DNA of 64,000 nt from NCBI RefSeq assembly GCF_024346755.1, contig NZ_AP024862.1:744001-808000 (forward strand), read 5' to 3'. The notes beneath the pieces are model-generated. The model saw only the letters and a program-made list of their open reading frames with translations, did not search any database and was not told where the DNA came from. The translations under genes and the position numbers were made by a program. Positions 18,183 to 25,403 of the stretch are shown here, in pieces; position 1 is the first letter of the stretch, and every line of letters begins with the position of its first letter. Source of the DNA: Vibrio aerogenes (GTDB lineage: Bacteria; Pseudomonadota; Gammaproteobacteria; Enterobacterales; Vibrionaceae).

Positions 18183-18299
18183 ATGAAACTTACAGGAAAA
18201 AATATTGCCATTGTTGGCATCATTGCTGCGGTTGTAGCGGCTGGCGTAGTCTGGGCATCGAACAACGTTGATGCAGTCGAAGACGTGATCGGAGACTAA
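18183..18299 (+). CDS. 38-residue phage membrane protein
   Basis: ATG 18183 follows GAGGTAG closely; stop at 18297-18299. One transmembrane helix (IAIVGIIAAVVAAGVVWA) lies near the N-terminus, followed by a short acidic tail (VDAVEDVIGD). It sits four bases before the capsid gene. Corticovirus particles contain many proteins of this size in the internal membrane, so a virion membrane protein is the likely role. Confidence 0.7.
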   Translation: MKLTGKNIAIVGIIAAVVAAGVVWASNNVDAVEDVIGD

Positions 18300-18303
18300 C
18301 ACC

Positions 18304-19131
18304 ATGAATTCAGTGATGAAAATGAACTCATTTACCGGTGTGGGCTATGGTGAAAAGGCCACTCTGACCGTACCAACCGGGCCAACCTATGAAGAGATCT
18401 TCTTAGAAACAAACCTCACCCCGGAACAGCTTAAACGGGTCTCAGTGACGCTCAACGGTGATGAAATCATTGTACTTGATGGAAAACTGATGAAAGCACT
18501 GGAAGCCTATAAAGGCATGCCAAGCAGTCCCGGCTTTTATCATATCCCGCTGGCGGATATTTCAGCCAAGACTAAAAACGGAATGCGGTACTCGGCACTG
18601 GTGACTGAACAGGGGGACAACATCATTCTTGAAGTTGAAATCGCTTCCAGCTCAGATGATAACGCGCCGGGAATTATGCTCAAGGGTCATGCGAGCGTTT
18701 CACCAGAGCAACCGATGCGGGTTGTGGTACCGCAAATCAAAAGACAAACCATGCAGGCCAGCTCTACAGAAAATGAATTTCTGAATCTGGTATCCGGCCC
18801 CTATATCTTGGTCCGCCGGATGTTCTTTCTCTCTGAAAAGGTCAATGCCCTCGAAATTCATAACGACTACATCAAGGTCTATGACACGACTAAAACAGTC
18901 GAGATGATGCGGGCCAAACGGAACAAGAAATACTGGCCCTCAGATATGTATGTCTTTGATCCAATCATGCGCGGTTACTTTATTGATGAGCTGTTCCGTA
19001 CAGAGCATATCAATGAGCTGAAATTCACGGTGAAAACCGATGAGCCGGGCGAAGCTATCCCGATCATCGTTGAATCCGTGAAAATTGTTCGTCCGGAAGT
19101 GTTCGAAGCAGCTCAGGCGGCGAAGGCTTAA
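18304..19131 (+). CDS. Major capsid protein (PM2 P2-like double jelly-roll)
   Basis: 275 residues, close to the 269 of PM2 P2. The N-terminal region MKMNSFTGVGYGEKATLTVP, then TGPTYEEIFLETNLTPEQLKR, resembles the start of PM2 P2 (TYE, then a TP-Q-(L/I)K-V-V-LdG pattern) by recall. The rest is rich in beta-strand-forming segments separated by a middle linker (about 140-155), consistent with two stacked jelly rolls: a first half ending near VVVPQIK and a second beginning at EFLNLVSGPYILVRR. It follows the packaging ATPase, the hallmark order. No signal peptide or membrane helix. Structure prediction would settle the fold. Confidence 0.85.
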   Translation: MNSVMKMNSFTGVGYGEKATLTVPTGPTYEEIFLETNLTPEQLKRVSVTLNGDEIIVLDGKLMKALEAYKGMPSSPGFYHIPLADISAKTKNGMRYSALVTEQGDNIILEVEIASSSDDNAPGIMLKGHASVSPEQPMRVVVPQIKRQTMQASSTENEFLNLVSGPYILVRRMFFLSEKVNALEIHNDYIKVYDTTKTVEMMRAKRNKKYWPSDMYVFDPIMRGYFIDELFRTEHINELKFTVKTDEPGEAIPIIVESVKIVRPEVFEAAQAAKA

Positions 19132-19140
19132 GGGGGCTCT

Positions 19141-19431
19141 ATGTCATGGGGATCATGGGTGGATGACGCCCTGAATTACGGGACAGACATGCTCGACAGC
19201 GTTGGGGAAGGCTGGGATTCACTGGTTGACAGTGTCACCCGGCCAGATGCAAGTACAGTCAATGCTAACACCCAGCCACAGAGTACAAAGCAGGCTGATA
19301 ATCACGGCAATGCTGTGACCGGCAGCCAGCAAGCACAAGCCAGCCAGAAAGATAAAACGCTGATTTATGTTGGCGGGGGTATCGCTGCGGTGCTCGTTCT
19401 GGGGGTGTGTGTCATGGCACTGAAGAAATAG
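19141..19431 (+). CDS. Phage structural membrane protein
   Basis: 96 residues. The N-terminus is amphipathic and acidic (SWGSWVDDALNYGTDMLDSV), the centre is a polar Asn/Gln/Ser linker, and the C-terminus is a transmembrane helix (LIYVGGGIAAVLVLGVCVMAL) ending KK. A soluble head with a C-terminal membrane anchor, directly after the capsid gene, matches the kind of protein that ties the capsid shell to the internal membrane in PM2-type virions. Function assigned by position and topology only. Confidence 0.7.
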   Translation: MSWGSWVDDALNYGTDMLDSVGEGWDSLVDSVTRPDASTVNANTQPQSTKQADNHGNAVTGSQQAQASQKDKTLIYVGGGIAAVLVLGVCVMALKK

Positions 19432-19439
19432 GGGGTCAC

Positions 19440-19601
19440 ATGCCGTTACTTTATTTGATCCCACTTGTTGCCGGAGCAGCCGGAACGCTCGGTTTTGGTG
19501 CCGGGTTCTGGTCCGGCTCAGGTGCAACCAAGATGCTGAAACTTGCGGCCATTGGGGGCGGGGGCTATCTCGCTTACAAGATGGTTAAGGGGGCGAAATG
19601 A
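19440..19601 (+). CDS. Small glycine-rich phage membrane protein
   Basis: 53 residues from ATG 19440 (GGGGGT just upstream). Two hydrophobic stretches rich in Gly/Ala (LLYLIPLVAGAAGTLGFGAGF and LKLAAIGGGGYLAYKMV). Overlaps the next gene by four bases. Probably a virion membrane component. Confidence 0.68.
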   Translation: MPLLYLIPLVAGAAGTLGFGAGFWSGSGATKMLKLAAIGGGGYLAYKMVKGAK

Positions 19602-19810
19602 TACCGAGCTTTGGCGGCGGCCTGACAAACAGTGGCTCAATGCCGATTAGTGCCAGCGGGGGAACCGCTGGCCCGAGTTCGGCGAAAGGTCAGAACGATA
19701 TCGGGGGAATCAAGAATGGTTCAATCAATTTTGGCAGCAACGGCCCCGGTACATGGTTACCGTGGATTGTTGTCGCAGTGGGGGTGACATGGTGGGTGAT
19801 GAAAAAATGA
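19598..19810 (+). CDS. Glycine/serine-rich phage membrane protein
   Basis: 70 residues. A long Gly/Ser/Asn-rich N-terminal region (SFGGGLTNSGSMPISASGG, GGIKNGSINFGSNGPG) precedes one transmembrane helix (WLPWIVVAVGVTWWVM) and KK. ATGA overlaps at both ends show tight coupling with its neighbours. The low-complexity head is typical of vertex or membrane-associated proteins but gives no function. Confidence 0.68.
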   Translation: MIPSFGGGLTNSGSMPISASGGTAGPSSAKGQNDIGGIKNGSINFGSNGPGTWLPWIVVAVGVTWWVMKK

Positions 19811-20340
19811 AATTTACACTAATCCGGCCCGGACGGGCCGATATCAACACGCAATTTTCATTAATTCGTCCGGCATTTAACGGGGTTCCGGCAGCGAAAT
19901 ACGAATATCAGTTTTGTCGTGAATCAGTGATGAATCTGGGAGCCAGTTTCTATCAACTAAAAGGGCATGGGGCATCAGTGCGCTTTATCGGTTATGTGAC
20001 AGGTGATAACGAATATCTGATTCTGGCCATGACAGGAAAGGGACTGAAACAGGCAGCACCGCATATCATCGAAGCAGTAAGGTCTCAGGGGTATCGCAGT
20101 ATTAAATATCATACAGTCCGGCCCGGTATGACCCGGTTATTGCGGTCATTTGGTTTTAAAGTTATCAAAACTTCCGGTGCTGAATCCGTCTTGTCTCTGA
20201 ATCTGTACAAATCAAATCGTCAGGAAGCTATCCGGGCCGGGTACGGGTTAACAAGAAATGCTGAAACCGGATTCGCCCGGCCGGTATATCACAGGCCTCA
20301 AATGATGCCGGTGATGTTTATGAATACCGGAGGGCTTTAA
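19807..20340 (+). CDS. Phage protein, possibly GNAT-like fold
   Basis: 177 residues from ATG 19807, in a four-base overlap with the previous stop; the longer frame from 19753 would overlap needlessly. Basic, with no membrane segment. The middle (YLILAMTGKGLKQAAPHIIEAVRSQGYRSIKYHTVRP... then LLRSFGFKVI) has the helix-strand rhythm of acetyltransferase-like folds, but the acetyl-CoA loop is not clear. It sits among virion membrane proteins, so an assembly or host-modifying role is equally open. Confidence 0.6.
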   Translation: MKFTLIRPGRADINTQFSLIRPAFNGVPAAKYEYQFCRESVMNLGASFYQLKGHGASVRFIGYVTGDNEYLILAMTGKGLKQAAPHIIEAVRSQGYRSIKYHTVRPGMTRLLRSFGFKVIKTSGAESVLSLNLYKSNRQEAIRAGYGLTRNAETGFARPVYHRPQMMPVMFMNTGGL

Positions 20341-20342
20341 CT

Positions 20343-21056
20343 ATGGGAGGCGGGGGAAAATCTTCAAGTTCAAATACAACAACAAACACGAACACAAGCG
20401 GAACCAGTGCGATCAGTGGCGATAATCTGGGGGTGGTCATCAGTGGTGCGAACAACAGCACACTGAACGCAACCATGACAGATCAGGGGGCAGTTAAAGC
20501 GGCGGCAGACATCGCCGGGGCTGCGATTAAAGGCAATTCAGCGGCGGTCTCTGATGCACTCAAGTCAAATGAAAAGACGACGAAAGCCGCGTTTGATTTT
20601 GGTAGTGATGCACTGGATTTTGGTAAAGATGCTCTGAAGTCAAATGAGAAAGCCATGAAAGGCGCTTTCGACTTTGGTAATCAGGCGCTCGACTTCAGTA
20701 AAGACACCACGAAAGAGGCCCTGAAGTCGAATCAGGCAGCACTGAAAAGCGCGTTGTCTACCGCTCAGGAGTCATTCTCTGATGCACTTAGTTTTGGTTC
20801 AAAGTCAGTGAAGCAACAGACGGAAACAACCAAGGCAGCTATGGAAAATCTGCGCAAGAACAGCGCGGACAGTATCAGTGCCGTCAAGACTATGGCGAAT
20901 CAGAGTAATGAGAATGCCAGGGCAGCGCTCACCATGGCGGGCCAAACAGCACAACGCAGTCAAACCGGGGCTTCATCGGACATGATGAAAGTCGCCATCG
21001 CTGTAGCTGCGGCCTTTGGTGTCGGTCTGGTCGCCATTGCAGTGATGAGGAGATAA
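20343..21056 (+). CDS. Repeat-containing fibrous phage protein with C-terminal membrane anchor
   Basis: 237 residues. Starts with MGGGGKSSSS and a Thr/Asn/Ser run, then three imperfect copies of a 20-25 residue unit built on KSNEKxxKxAFDFG...ALDFxKD (about residues 75-145), then a long Ala/Ser/Gln/Thr helical stretch probably forming a coiled coil, and a C-terminal transmembrane helix (MKVAIAVAAAFGVGLVAIAVM) ending RR. A long rod rooted in the membrane could be a vertex stalk, a DNA-delivery tube or a tape-measure-like strut for a lipid-containing capsid. No enzyme motif. Four bases separate it from the next gene. Confidence 0.72.
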   Translation: MGGGGKSSSSNTTTNTNTSGTSAISGDNLGVVISGANNSTLNATMTDQGAVKAAADIAGAAIKGNSAAVSDALKSNEKTTKAAFDFGSDALDFGKDALKSNEKAMKGAFDFGNQALDFSKDTTKEALKSNQAALKSALSTAQESFSDALSFGSKSVKQQTETTKAAMENLRKNSADSISAVKTMANQSNENARAALTMAGQTAQRSQTGASSDMMKVAIAVAAAFGVGLVAIAVMRR

Positions 21057-21059
21057 CTG

Positions 21060-21668
21060 ATGATTGTCAAACCAAGTCAACAGATAGCTATCTCAGTCGG
21101 TGGCCGGGGCCGTTATCTGATAGTCCGTTCCACGTCCGCCCCGGTGTTTATTTCTGCCGACGGCCTGCGGCCTCAGCGGTTACAAACCGGAGACCGGATC
21201 AATGTCGAGCAGTTCGAACAGATGTTTATCGAGCATCATCAGTCAGATGATGTGAATTTTGACTATCAGATTTCAGATTTGGAGCACAAACCGGCGGCAA
21301 CCGATGACATTGTGATCCGCCGTATCGTTGAACCAATTCAATTTGAAGCTCATGTCAAAGTAGATGACGGGCTGAAAGTGAAAACCATTCTGCCCGCTCA
21401 GATGAGTACGTTTGATGACATCACCATCCAGCCGGGTGAAAGCGTCCGGCTCACCGCTGGCGGGTTCCGTCAGGTCACGATTCAGGTGATTAGTGATGAG
21501 ATGACGAAAGTCAGGATTGGTGACAAGAGTACAGGTGCGAACCGGGGCTTACTGGTGATGGGGAGTAAGTCCGCGATTGGTAGCCTAAGCATTGATTATA
21601 CGGGTGAACTGTATGCTTATAACGCCAGTCAGACCACCGCAATATTAACCATTATGGGGGTTCAATGA
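21060..21668 (+). CDS. Beta-rich phage protein, candidate penton or spike base
   Basis: 202 residues, predicted mainly beta strands, no membrane helix or Cys. It appears to consist of two similar halves: about 3-75 (VKPSQQIAISVGGRGRYLIV...) and about 115-200 (DITIQPGESVRLTAGGFRQV...), each beginning with a P-x(3-4)-I/V pattern followed by GG-R. An internally duplicated beta protein just before a coiled-coil/beta-tip gene is what a penton or spike base would look like. Overlaps the next gene by four bases. Assignment rests on context. Confidence 0.62.
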   Translation: MIVKPSQQIAISVGGRGRYLIVRSTSAPVFISADGLRPQRLQTGDRINVEQFEQMFIEHHQSDDVNFDYQISDLEHKPAATDDIVIRRIVEPIQFEAHVKVDDGLKVKTILPAQMSTFDDITIQPGESVRLTAGGFRQVTIQVISDEMTKVRIGDKSTGANRGLLVMGSKSAIGSLSIDYTGELYAYNASQTTAILTIMGVQ

Positions 21669-22192
21669 AAATTAACAATCCGGTTGACCTGTCTTCAGAT
21701 TTTGCGGCGCTGGCTGAGAAACTCGCAGCAACTCAGACAGAGATGCAGAGCAGCCAGAGCGCTTTATCTGAAGCGGTCACAGAAAAGCTTGATGCAGTGA
21801 AAACCGATGTGACTGAATCGCTCAGCTCTGTCAGTGAGCAGGCATCGACAACACTCACACAGACCAGAACAGCGCTTGAATCGGCGATTGAATCAACAAA
21901 AACGGCTGTTGCAGCGACAGAAACAGCGGTGATTACGGCTTGCTCCGATTCAAAAACAAAGGTTCTGACGGCCATCAGTAATCACAGCGTGATACGGCGC
22001 ATTTATCAAATCACAGTCAAGTCACACGGGACCATCAACATTCCTGCGGTGAACCCGGCAAAAACATTTGTGAACGTGAATGTAGAAGATTCGGCTGGGT
22101 ATGCAGTGCTGACGTCATCAACAACACTGAGTTTGAACCGAATCGGCTCAGCAGATAAATACATGAGAATACAGGTCATTGAATATGTTTAG
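21665..22192 (+). CDS. Candidate receptor-binding spike: coiled coil plus beta tip
   Basis: 175 residues. Residues about 10-110 form a Ser/Thr/Ala-rich heptad repeat (LAEKLAATQTEMQSSQSALS, TESLSSVSEQASTTLTQ, ALESAIESTKTAVAATE), a probable trimeric coiled coil. After a short link (SDSKTKVLTAISNHSVIRR) comes a compact beta domain of about 65 residues (IYQITVKSHGTINIPAVNP, VNVNVEDSAGY, YMRIQVIEYV). A stalk with a small beta tip is the layout of phage spikes and fibres. It is followed by a 54-residue protein resembling peptides found after fibre genes. Confidence 0.65.
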   Translation: MKINNPVDLSSDFAALAEKLAATQTEMQSSQSALSEAVTEKLDAVKTDVTESLSSVSEQASTTLTQTRTALESAIESTKTAVAATETAVITACSDSKTKVLTAISNHSVIRRIYQITVKSHGTINIPAVNPAKTFVNVNVEDSAGYAVLTSSTTLSLNRIGSADKYMRIQVIEYV

Positions 22193-22349
22193 CGTACAAC
22201 TGAATGAAAACAATATTGTTGTCGGAGTGATGTCATTTCCGCCTCAAGTGCCTAATCAAATCGCTGTACAGGCATTTGACGATAGTTTACTGGGCAAGCA
22301 ATACATCAACGGCCAGTTCACAGAGCCGGAGCCAGCCAGCAATGAATAA
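22185..22349 (+). CDS. 54-residue protein following the spike gene
   Basis: ATG 22185 overlaps the spike stop by eight bases; stop at 22347-22349. Sequence pattern MFSVQLNENNIVVGVMSFPP ... DDSLLGKQYINGQF is like short proteins encoded after tail-fibre genes in other phages, which help fold fibres or form their tips. No membrane helix. Probably part of the host-recognition module. Confidence 0.62.
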   Translation: MFSVQLNENNIVVGVMSFPPQVPNQIAVQAFDDSLLGKQYINGQFTEPEPASNE

Positions 22350-22860
22350 ATGGGTGTTGCTCAGTGCTGCACTTTCATCACTGGCCGGTATCAGTTACCT
22401 GATGTACCGGACCTATACGGCCAGCACTGCAACAACAGGAGCAGGAGAGAATACAGTGAAATCAAATCAACCGCGGGGCGTTCGCAACAATAACCCGCTC
22501 AATATCCGCGACAACGGCACAAGCTGGCAGGGCATGTGCACGGTCAACGCTGACCCGTCCTTTGTTGAGTTTCAATCCCCGGAATACGGATTCAGGGCCG
22601 GAGCAAGGATTCTGCGCACGTACTACCGGAGCGGATACAAAACCCTGTCACAAATGATCAGCCGCTGGGCACCGGCCAGCGAGAACGACACAGCTATATA
22701 CATTCAGAACGTGAGTAACTGGACCGGCATTGCGCCCGGTCAGGTGGTCGATGTCTACGACAAAAACACCTTATCGAATGTGCTGCTTGCAATGAGTCGG
22801 CAGGAGTGCGGCCAGTATTACGATATCGGCACGGCCCGCGATGGGGTGATGCTTGCATGA
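22342..22860 (+). CDS. Membrane-anchored lytic transglycosylase-like virion protein
   Basis: 172 residues from ATG 22342, in the eight-base overlap with the previous gene. An N-terminal transmembrane segment (WVLLSAALSSLAGISYLMY) is followed by a domain starting RGVRNNNPLNIRDNGTSWQG and containing FVEFQSPEYGFRAGARILRTYY, ISRWAPASENDTAIYIQNV and LLAMSRQECGQYYD. This RGxRNNNPLNIR domain occurs in many phage virion-associated or lysis proteins and is thought to act on peptidoglycan. Here it may open the wall at entry from the virion membrane or lyse the cell late. Catalytic residues are not firmly assigned. Confidence 0.75.
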   Translation: MNKWVLLSAALSSLAGISYLMYRTYTASTATTGAGENTVKSNQPRGVRNNNPLNIRDNGTSWQGMCTVNADPSFVEFQSPEYGFRAGARILRTYYRSGYKTLSQMISRWAPASENDTAIYIQNVSNWTGIAPGQVVDVYDKNTLSNVLLAMSRQECGQYYDIGTARDGVMLA

Positions 22861-22964
22861 ATGTAACAACCAAATTCTATCTGCAAAAAATAGCGCTGTC
22901 GGTCGCCGGGGCGATTGTTGCAGCGTACACAATTAAATATCTGAAAAAGGGCGGTTTACTATGA
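22857..22964 (+). CDS. 35-residue phage membrane peptide
   Basis: ATG 22857 overlaps the previous stop by four bases, and its stop overlaps the next ATG. One transmembrane helix (KIALSVAGAIVAAYTIKYL) with a basic end (KKGG). Likely a virion membrane or lysis-associated peptide. Confidence 0.62.
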   Translation: MNVTTKFYLQKIALSVAGAIVAAYTIKYLKKGGLL

Positions 22965-23182
22965 GTGATTTTATCAAAGACAAATTAGGTATCGACTTGA
23001 GTCAGCCTTCAACTAAAAAAGGTCTGGCTCTGGTCGGGGCCGGTGCAGCACTGGCAATGGGACACCCGGATTTACTCACAGCCAGTGTGACAGATACCGG
23101 CGTGCAGTATGGCGGCATCATCGGGACTACAGTCCCCGTTCTGCTTGGTTTATGGGAAACACTGCGCAATGAGTTTAAATAA
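22961..23182 (+). CDS. Small membrane protein, holin candidate
   Basis: 73 residues. Two hydrophobic regions (GLALVGAGAALAMG and YGGIIGTTVPVLLGLW) separated by a short polar turn; the C-terminus is charged. Size, topology and position after the muralytic enzyme gene fit a holin, though virion membrane protein is also possible. Its stop overlaps the next start by one base. Confidence 0.6.
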   Translation: MSDFIKDKLGIDLSQPSTKKGLALVGAGAALAMGHPDLLTASVTDTGVQYGGIIGTTVPVLLGLWETLRNEFK

Positions 23183-23340
23183 TGGCAGATTATCAGACGT
23201 TAATTGTTGCCGGAGTCAGTGCGCTGTTTAGCGGTGTCGGGGTTGGTGTGACGCTCAGAACGGATATCAGCTGGATTAAGCGGATACTCGATCAACACAA
23301 CAACCGGATCACCCAGCTGGAGAAAGAAAGTCATGGCTAA
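23182..23340 (+). CDS. 52-residue membrane protein with coiled-coil tail
   Basis: ATG 23182 to stop 23338-23340. N-terminal transmembrane helix (LIVAGVSALFSGVGVGVTL), then a cytoplasmic heptad stretch (ISWIKRILDQHNNRITQLEKE). This helix-plus-coiled-coil layout is shared by small phage lysis accessory proteins (XhlA-like). It overlaps the next gene by eight bases. Confidence 0.65.
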   Translation: MADYQTLIVAGVSALFSGVGVGVTLRTDISWIKRILDQHNNRITQLEKESHG

Positions 23341-23485
23341 ATCAATGACCGTTCGTCAGGCTGGCCGGAAAGGTGGCAACGCAACCAAACGGAAATGGAA
23401 GACCAATAAACGTTTTGCTGAAGCCATGAGAAAAAAGCTCAGCGCAGCAGGAAAGAAAAGCGCCAGAGTTCGGAAAAAGAAATGA
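23333..23485 (+). CDS. 50-residue highly basic protein
   Basis: ATG 23333 to stop 23483-23485. Of 50 residues about 20 are Lys or Arg (AGRKGGNATKRKWKTNKR, GKKSARVRKKK), with no acidic residues apart from one Glu. A DNA-binding or genome-condensing virion peptide is the obvious reading. Last gene of the late operon, followed at once by a terminator. Confidence 0.65.
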   Translation: MAKSMTVRQAGRKGGNATKRKWKTNKRFAEAMRKKLSAAGKKSARVRKKK

Positions 23486-23490
23486 TGATA

Positions 23491-23512
23491 AAAGCCCCGG
23501 AAGGGGCTTTTT
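23491..23512. terminator. Terminator of the late phage operon
   Basis: AAAGCCCC GGAA GGGGCTTT followed by TT on +. It lies between the convergent late operon and the AIPR gene and can act in both directions. Confidence 0.85.
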
Positions 23513-23524
23513 GCTATGACTTTG

Positions 23525-24718
23525 TTAGTGCTGAGAAGATATCAACCGTTTGTAGATACTAGTCACTTGACTTAAAGAGGAATACGAAGCTTTTGAACGT
23601 CCCATTACATATGGTTTGCTACCTGCAATTTCCATATACGTTGATTTTGCAGCCTGAATTAGATCATCATCTCGAAAAATATCGGGAATATCAATAATCC
23701 ATTTATCATCTATCTTGGTAACAAATGTTGAAAGAGCTGCAATTATAGGGAACACAATTCCATCAGGAACATCGACAATATCTCTACCATTTCTCTGAAT
23801 ACATCGTAAACCAGTGCCTTGAAAACCATCATGTACTTTCCATCCATTATAGATCTCCCAAGCACGTGGAGCGATATCTAATAATAACTGATATAACTCC
23901 GACTGAGCCTCTGTAGGATTATTACTCATAGCTTTTTTTAGTTCTATAAACTCTTTTAAACATTTAGCTTTCTGGTTATAAGCATAAGTTTTATTAGATA
24001 ACTCACCACGACCAACGCTAACCCAGATAGGTTCAGGAATAAAAGCTGTCAGCACTTGTAACAACTTCTCTGTATCAATATACGAATCGGATACGTCTGT
24101 TTCTGAGCGTTTTATTTTTTTACCAAGCCCTTTTTCCATACAATGTGCTAAGTCATCTAAATAGCTCAATTTCCCGGAAATAGATAACAATTTAACATCG
24201 TTTTGGAAATTACGAGAAATCGATATTTCAGCGACCAAAGATGTATCTTCTGTGACAATTAATTGATACGAAATGTGGATATCGGGGAAGTTAGTCTCAG
24301 GATCATCTAATGAATTATAATAATCACGTAGAATACCCTGAGTTTGTGCACCATTAATTATGCTTGGATTGACAAGAGTGAGTATTTTTTTCTTTTCATC
24401 TACAGAATAAGAAGAGCATACAATAGTAAGACCCCCGTTCAATACAGAAAATTTTTCCGGAGAATTTTCCAGAGTCTCTCTTATAGCACGATGAACCGCA
24501 GTAGGAACCTTCCTTTTTTTACCTTCAGCTTCTAACAAATATGTACGCACATTTTCATTTGTCGACATTTCTAAAACATGTTTAGCAGCTACATGGCCAG
24601 ATAGTATCTTACGATTATTTGACGTGTCATCTGGACAAGAAATATTACGAAGAGAATGATATGGTAATACAAAATTGCTTTGAGGTTTATTAGATGGATC
24701 TAGGGATAGTGTAGTCAT
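23525..24718 (-). CDS. AIPR-family protein (abortive phage infection)
   Basis: 397 residues. The family signature is clear in the first third: NVRTYLLEAEG, then VHRAIRETLENSPEKF, LNGGLTIVCSSY and LVNPSIINGAQTQGIL, matching the AIPR pattern of a helix, an asparagine-rich LNxGIT strand and NPxIVNGxQT. AIPR proteins were first linked to abortive infection resistance in lactococci; their biochemical activity is unclear. No nuclease, protease or membrane motif is visible. It occupies the accessory position between the late-operon terminator and the right attachment site, on the opposite strand with its own promoter region (24719-24845), so it is probably expressed in the lysogen and may exclude rival phages. 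Base composition is more AT-rich than the structural genes, suggesting separate acquisition. Confidence 0.82.
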   Translation of the reverse strand: MTTLSLDPSNKPQSNFVLPYHSLRNISCPDDTSNNRKILSGHVAAKHVLEMSTNENVRTYLLEAEGKKRKVPTAVHRAIRETLENSPEKFSVLNGGLTIVCSSYSVDEKKKILTLVNPSIINGAQTQGILRDYYNSLDDPETNFPDIHISYQLIVTEDTSLVAEISISRNFQNDVKLLSISGKLSYLDDLAHCMEKGLGKKIKRSETDVSDSYIDTEKLLQVLTAFIPEPIWVSVGRGELSNKTYAYNQKAKCLKEFIELKKAMSNNPTEAQSELYQLLLDIAPRAWEIYNGWKVHDGFQGTGLRCIQRNGRDIVDVPDGIVFPIIAALSTFVTKIDDKWIIDIPDIFRDDDLIQAAKSTYMEIAGSKPYVMGRSKASYSSLSQVTSIYKRLISSQH

Positions 24719-24845
24719 AATAGACTCCTTATATTGCTAATTTTTGCCATCGGCCAACTTTACGTTTGGTAGCAACCTAGCTACAAACAGATGAAACCGA
24801 ACCCTAATATTATTAATCTATATATGTTGAAAATCAAATTTAATT
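24719..24845 (-). promoter_or_regulatory. AIPR promoter region with imperfect inverted repeat
   Basis: AT-rich spacer of 127 bases. GTTTGGTAGC (24764-24773) faces GCTACAAAC (24780-24788) as an imperfect inverted repeat with one unpaired base, a plausible operator for the neighbouring DUF3653 or repressor protein. AGGAG-type ribosome site lies just before the AIPR ATG. Confidence 0.45.
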
Positions 24846-25229
24846 TCAACGTCGGAAGCGTCTCTTACTCCTCATCAGTAACGCATAGCTATCATTAGAT
24901 TCAGTATTCTTTGGTATATTCAATTCCAAAGCGGAGAACTCGCGGCCTGATGGTGTGATCAGATTTTCCCCCTTAATTTTAAATCCGCACCAAGGCGAGG
25001 TTGTAGGGAGAAAACCCCGATGACGAATTAGCAAAAGCCGGGCTTGAGCAACAGGCCAATGATTTGTCTTCTTGAAACGGTACAGAGAAGAAACAGAGCA
25101 TCCCAAATAATCAGCGGCTTCTTCCATAGAATCGAATTCATACAACAAAATATCAGTTAACTGACGGTTGAAAACACCACACCGATGCAATTCATCACGT
25201 AATTTGATTTGTTGTTTTAGTTTTTTCAT
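24846..25229 (-). CDS. DUF3653-like phage regulator
   Basis: 127 residues, strongly basic. An HTH-like segment (SMEEAADYLGCSVSSLYRFKKTNHW) is followed by the block WCGFKIKGENLITPSGREFSALEL, which is the pattern I associate with DUF3653 proteins of Vibrio phages and mobile elements, thought to be DNA-binding regulators. It lies upstream of and co-directional with the AIPR gene, next to the right attachment site, so it may control AIPR expression, excision or host genes. The family call is from memory and by eye. Confidence 0.65.
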   Translation of the reverse strand: MKKLKQQIKLRDELHRCGVFNRQLTDILLYEFDSMEEAADYLGCSVSSLYRFKKTNHWPVAQARLLLIRHRGFLPTTSPWCGFKIKGENLITPSGREFSALELNIPKNTESNDSYALLMRSKRRFRR

Positions 25230-25403
25230 GTGACATACCTCAAATAATCATCAAAAAAATAGAGATTGATGATTTTGAGCGTTAGAGGGGAGTAATTTAC
25301 TCTAAGGCTCAAAATCAGAGGTAGTATGAATATTGATGTAGTGACACAAAGATAAATAATGTATCAGTTCTGAGATAACACCTTGAAAAGGTTCATTATA
25401 TAT

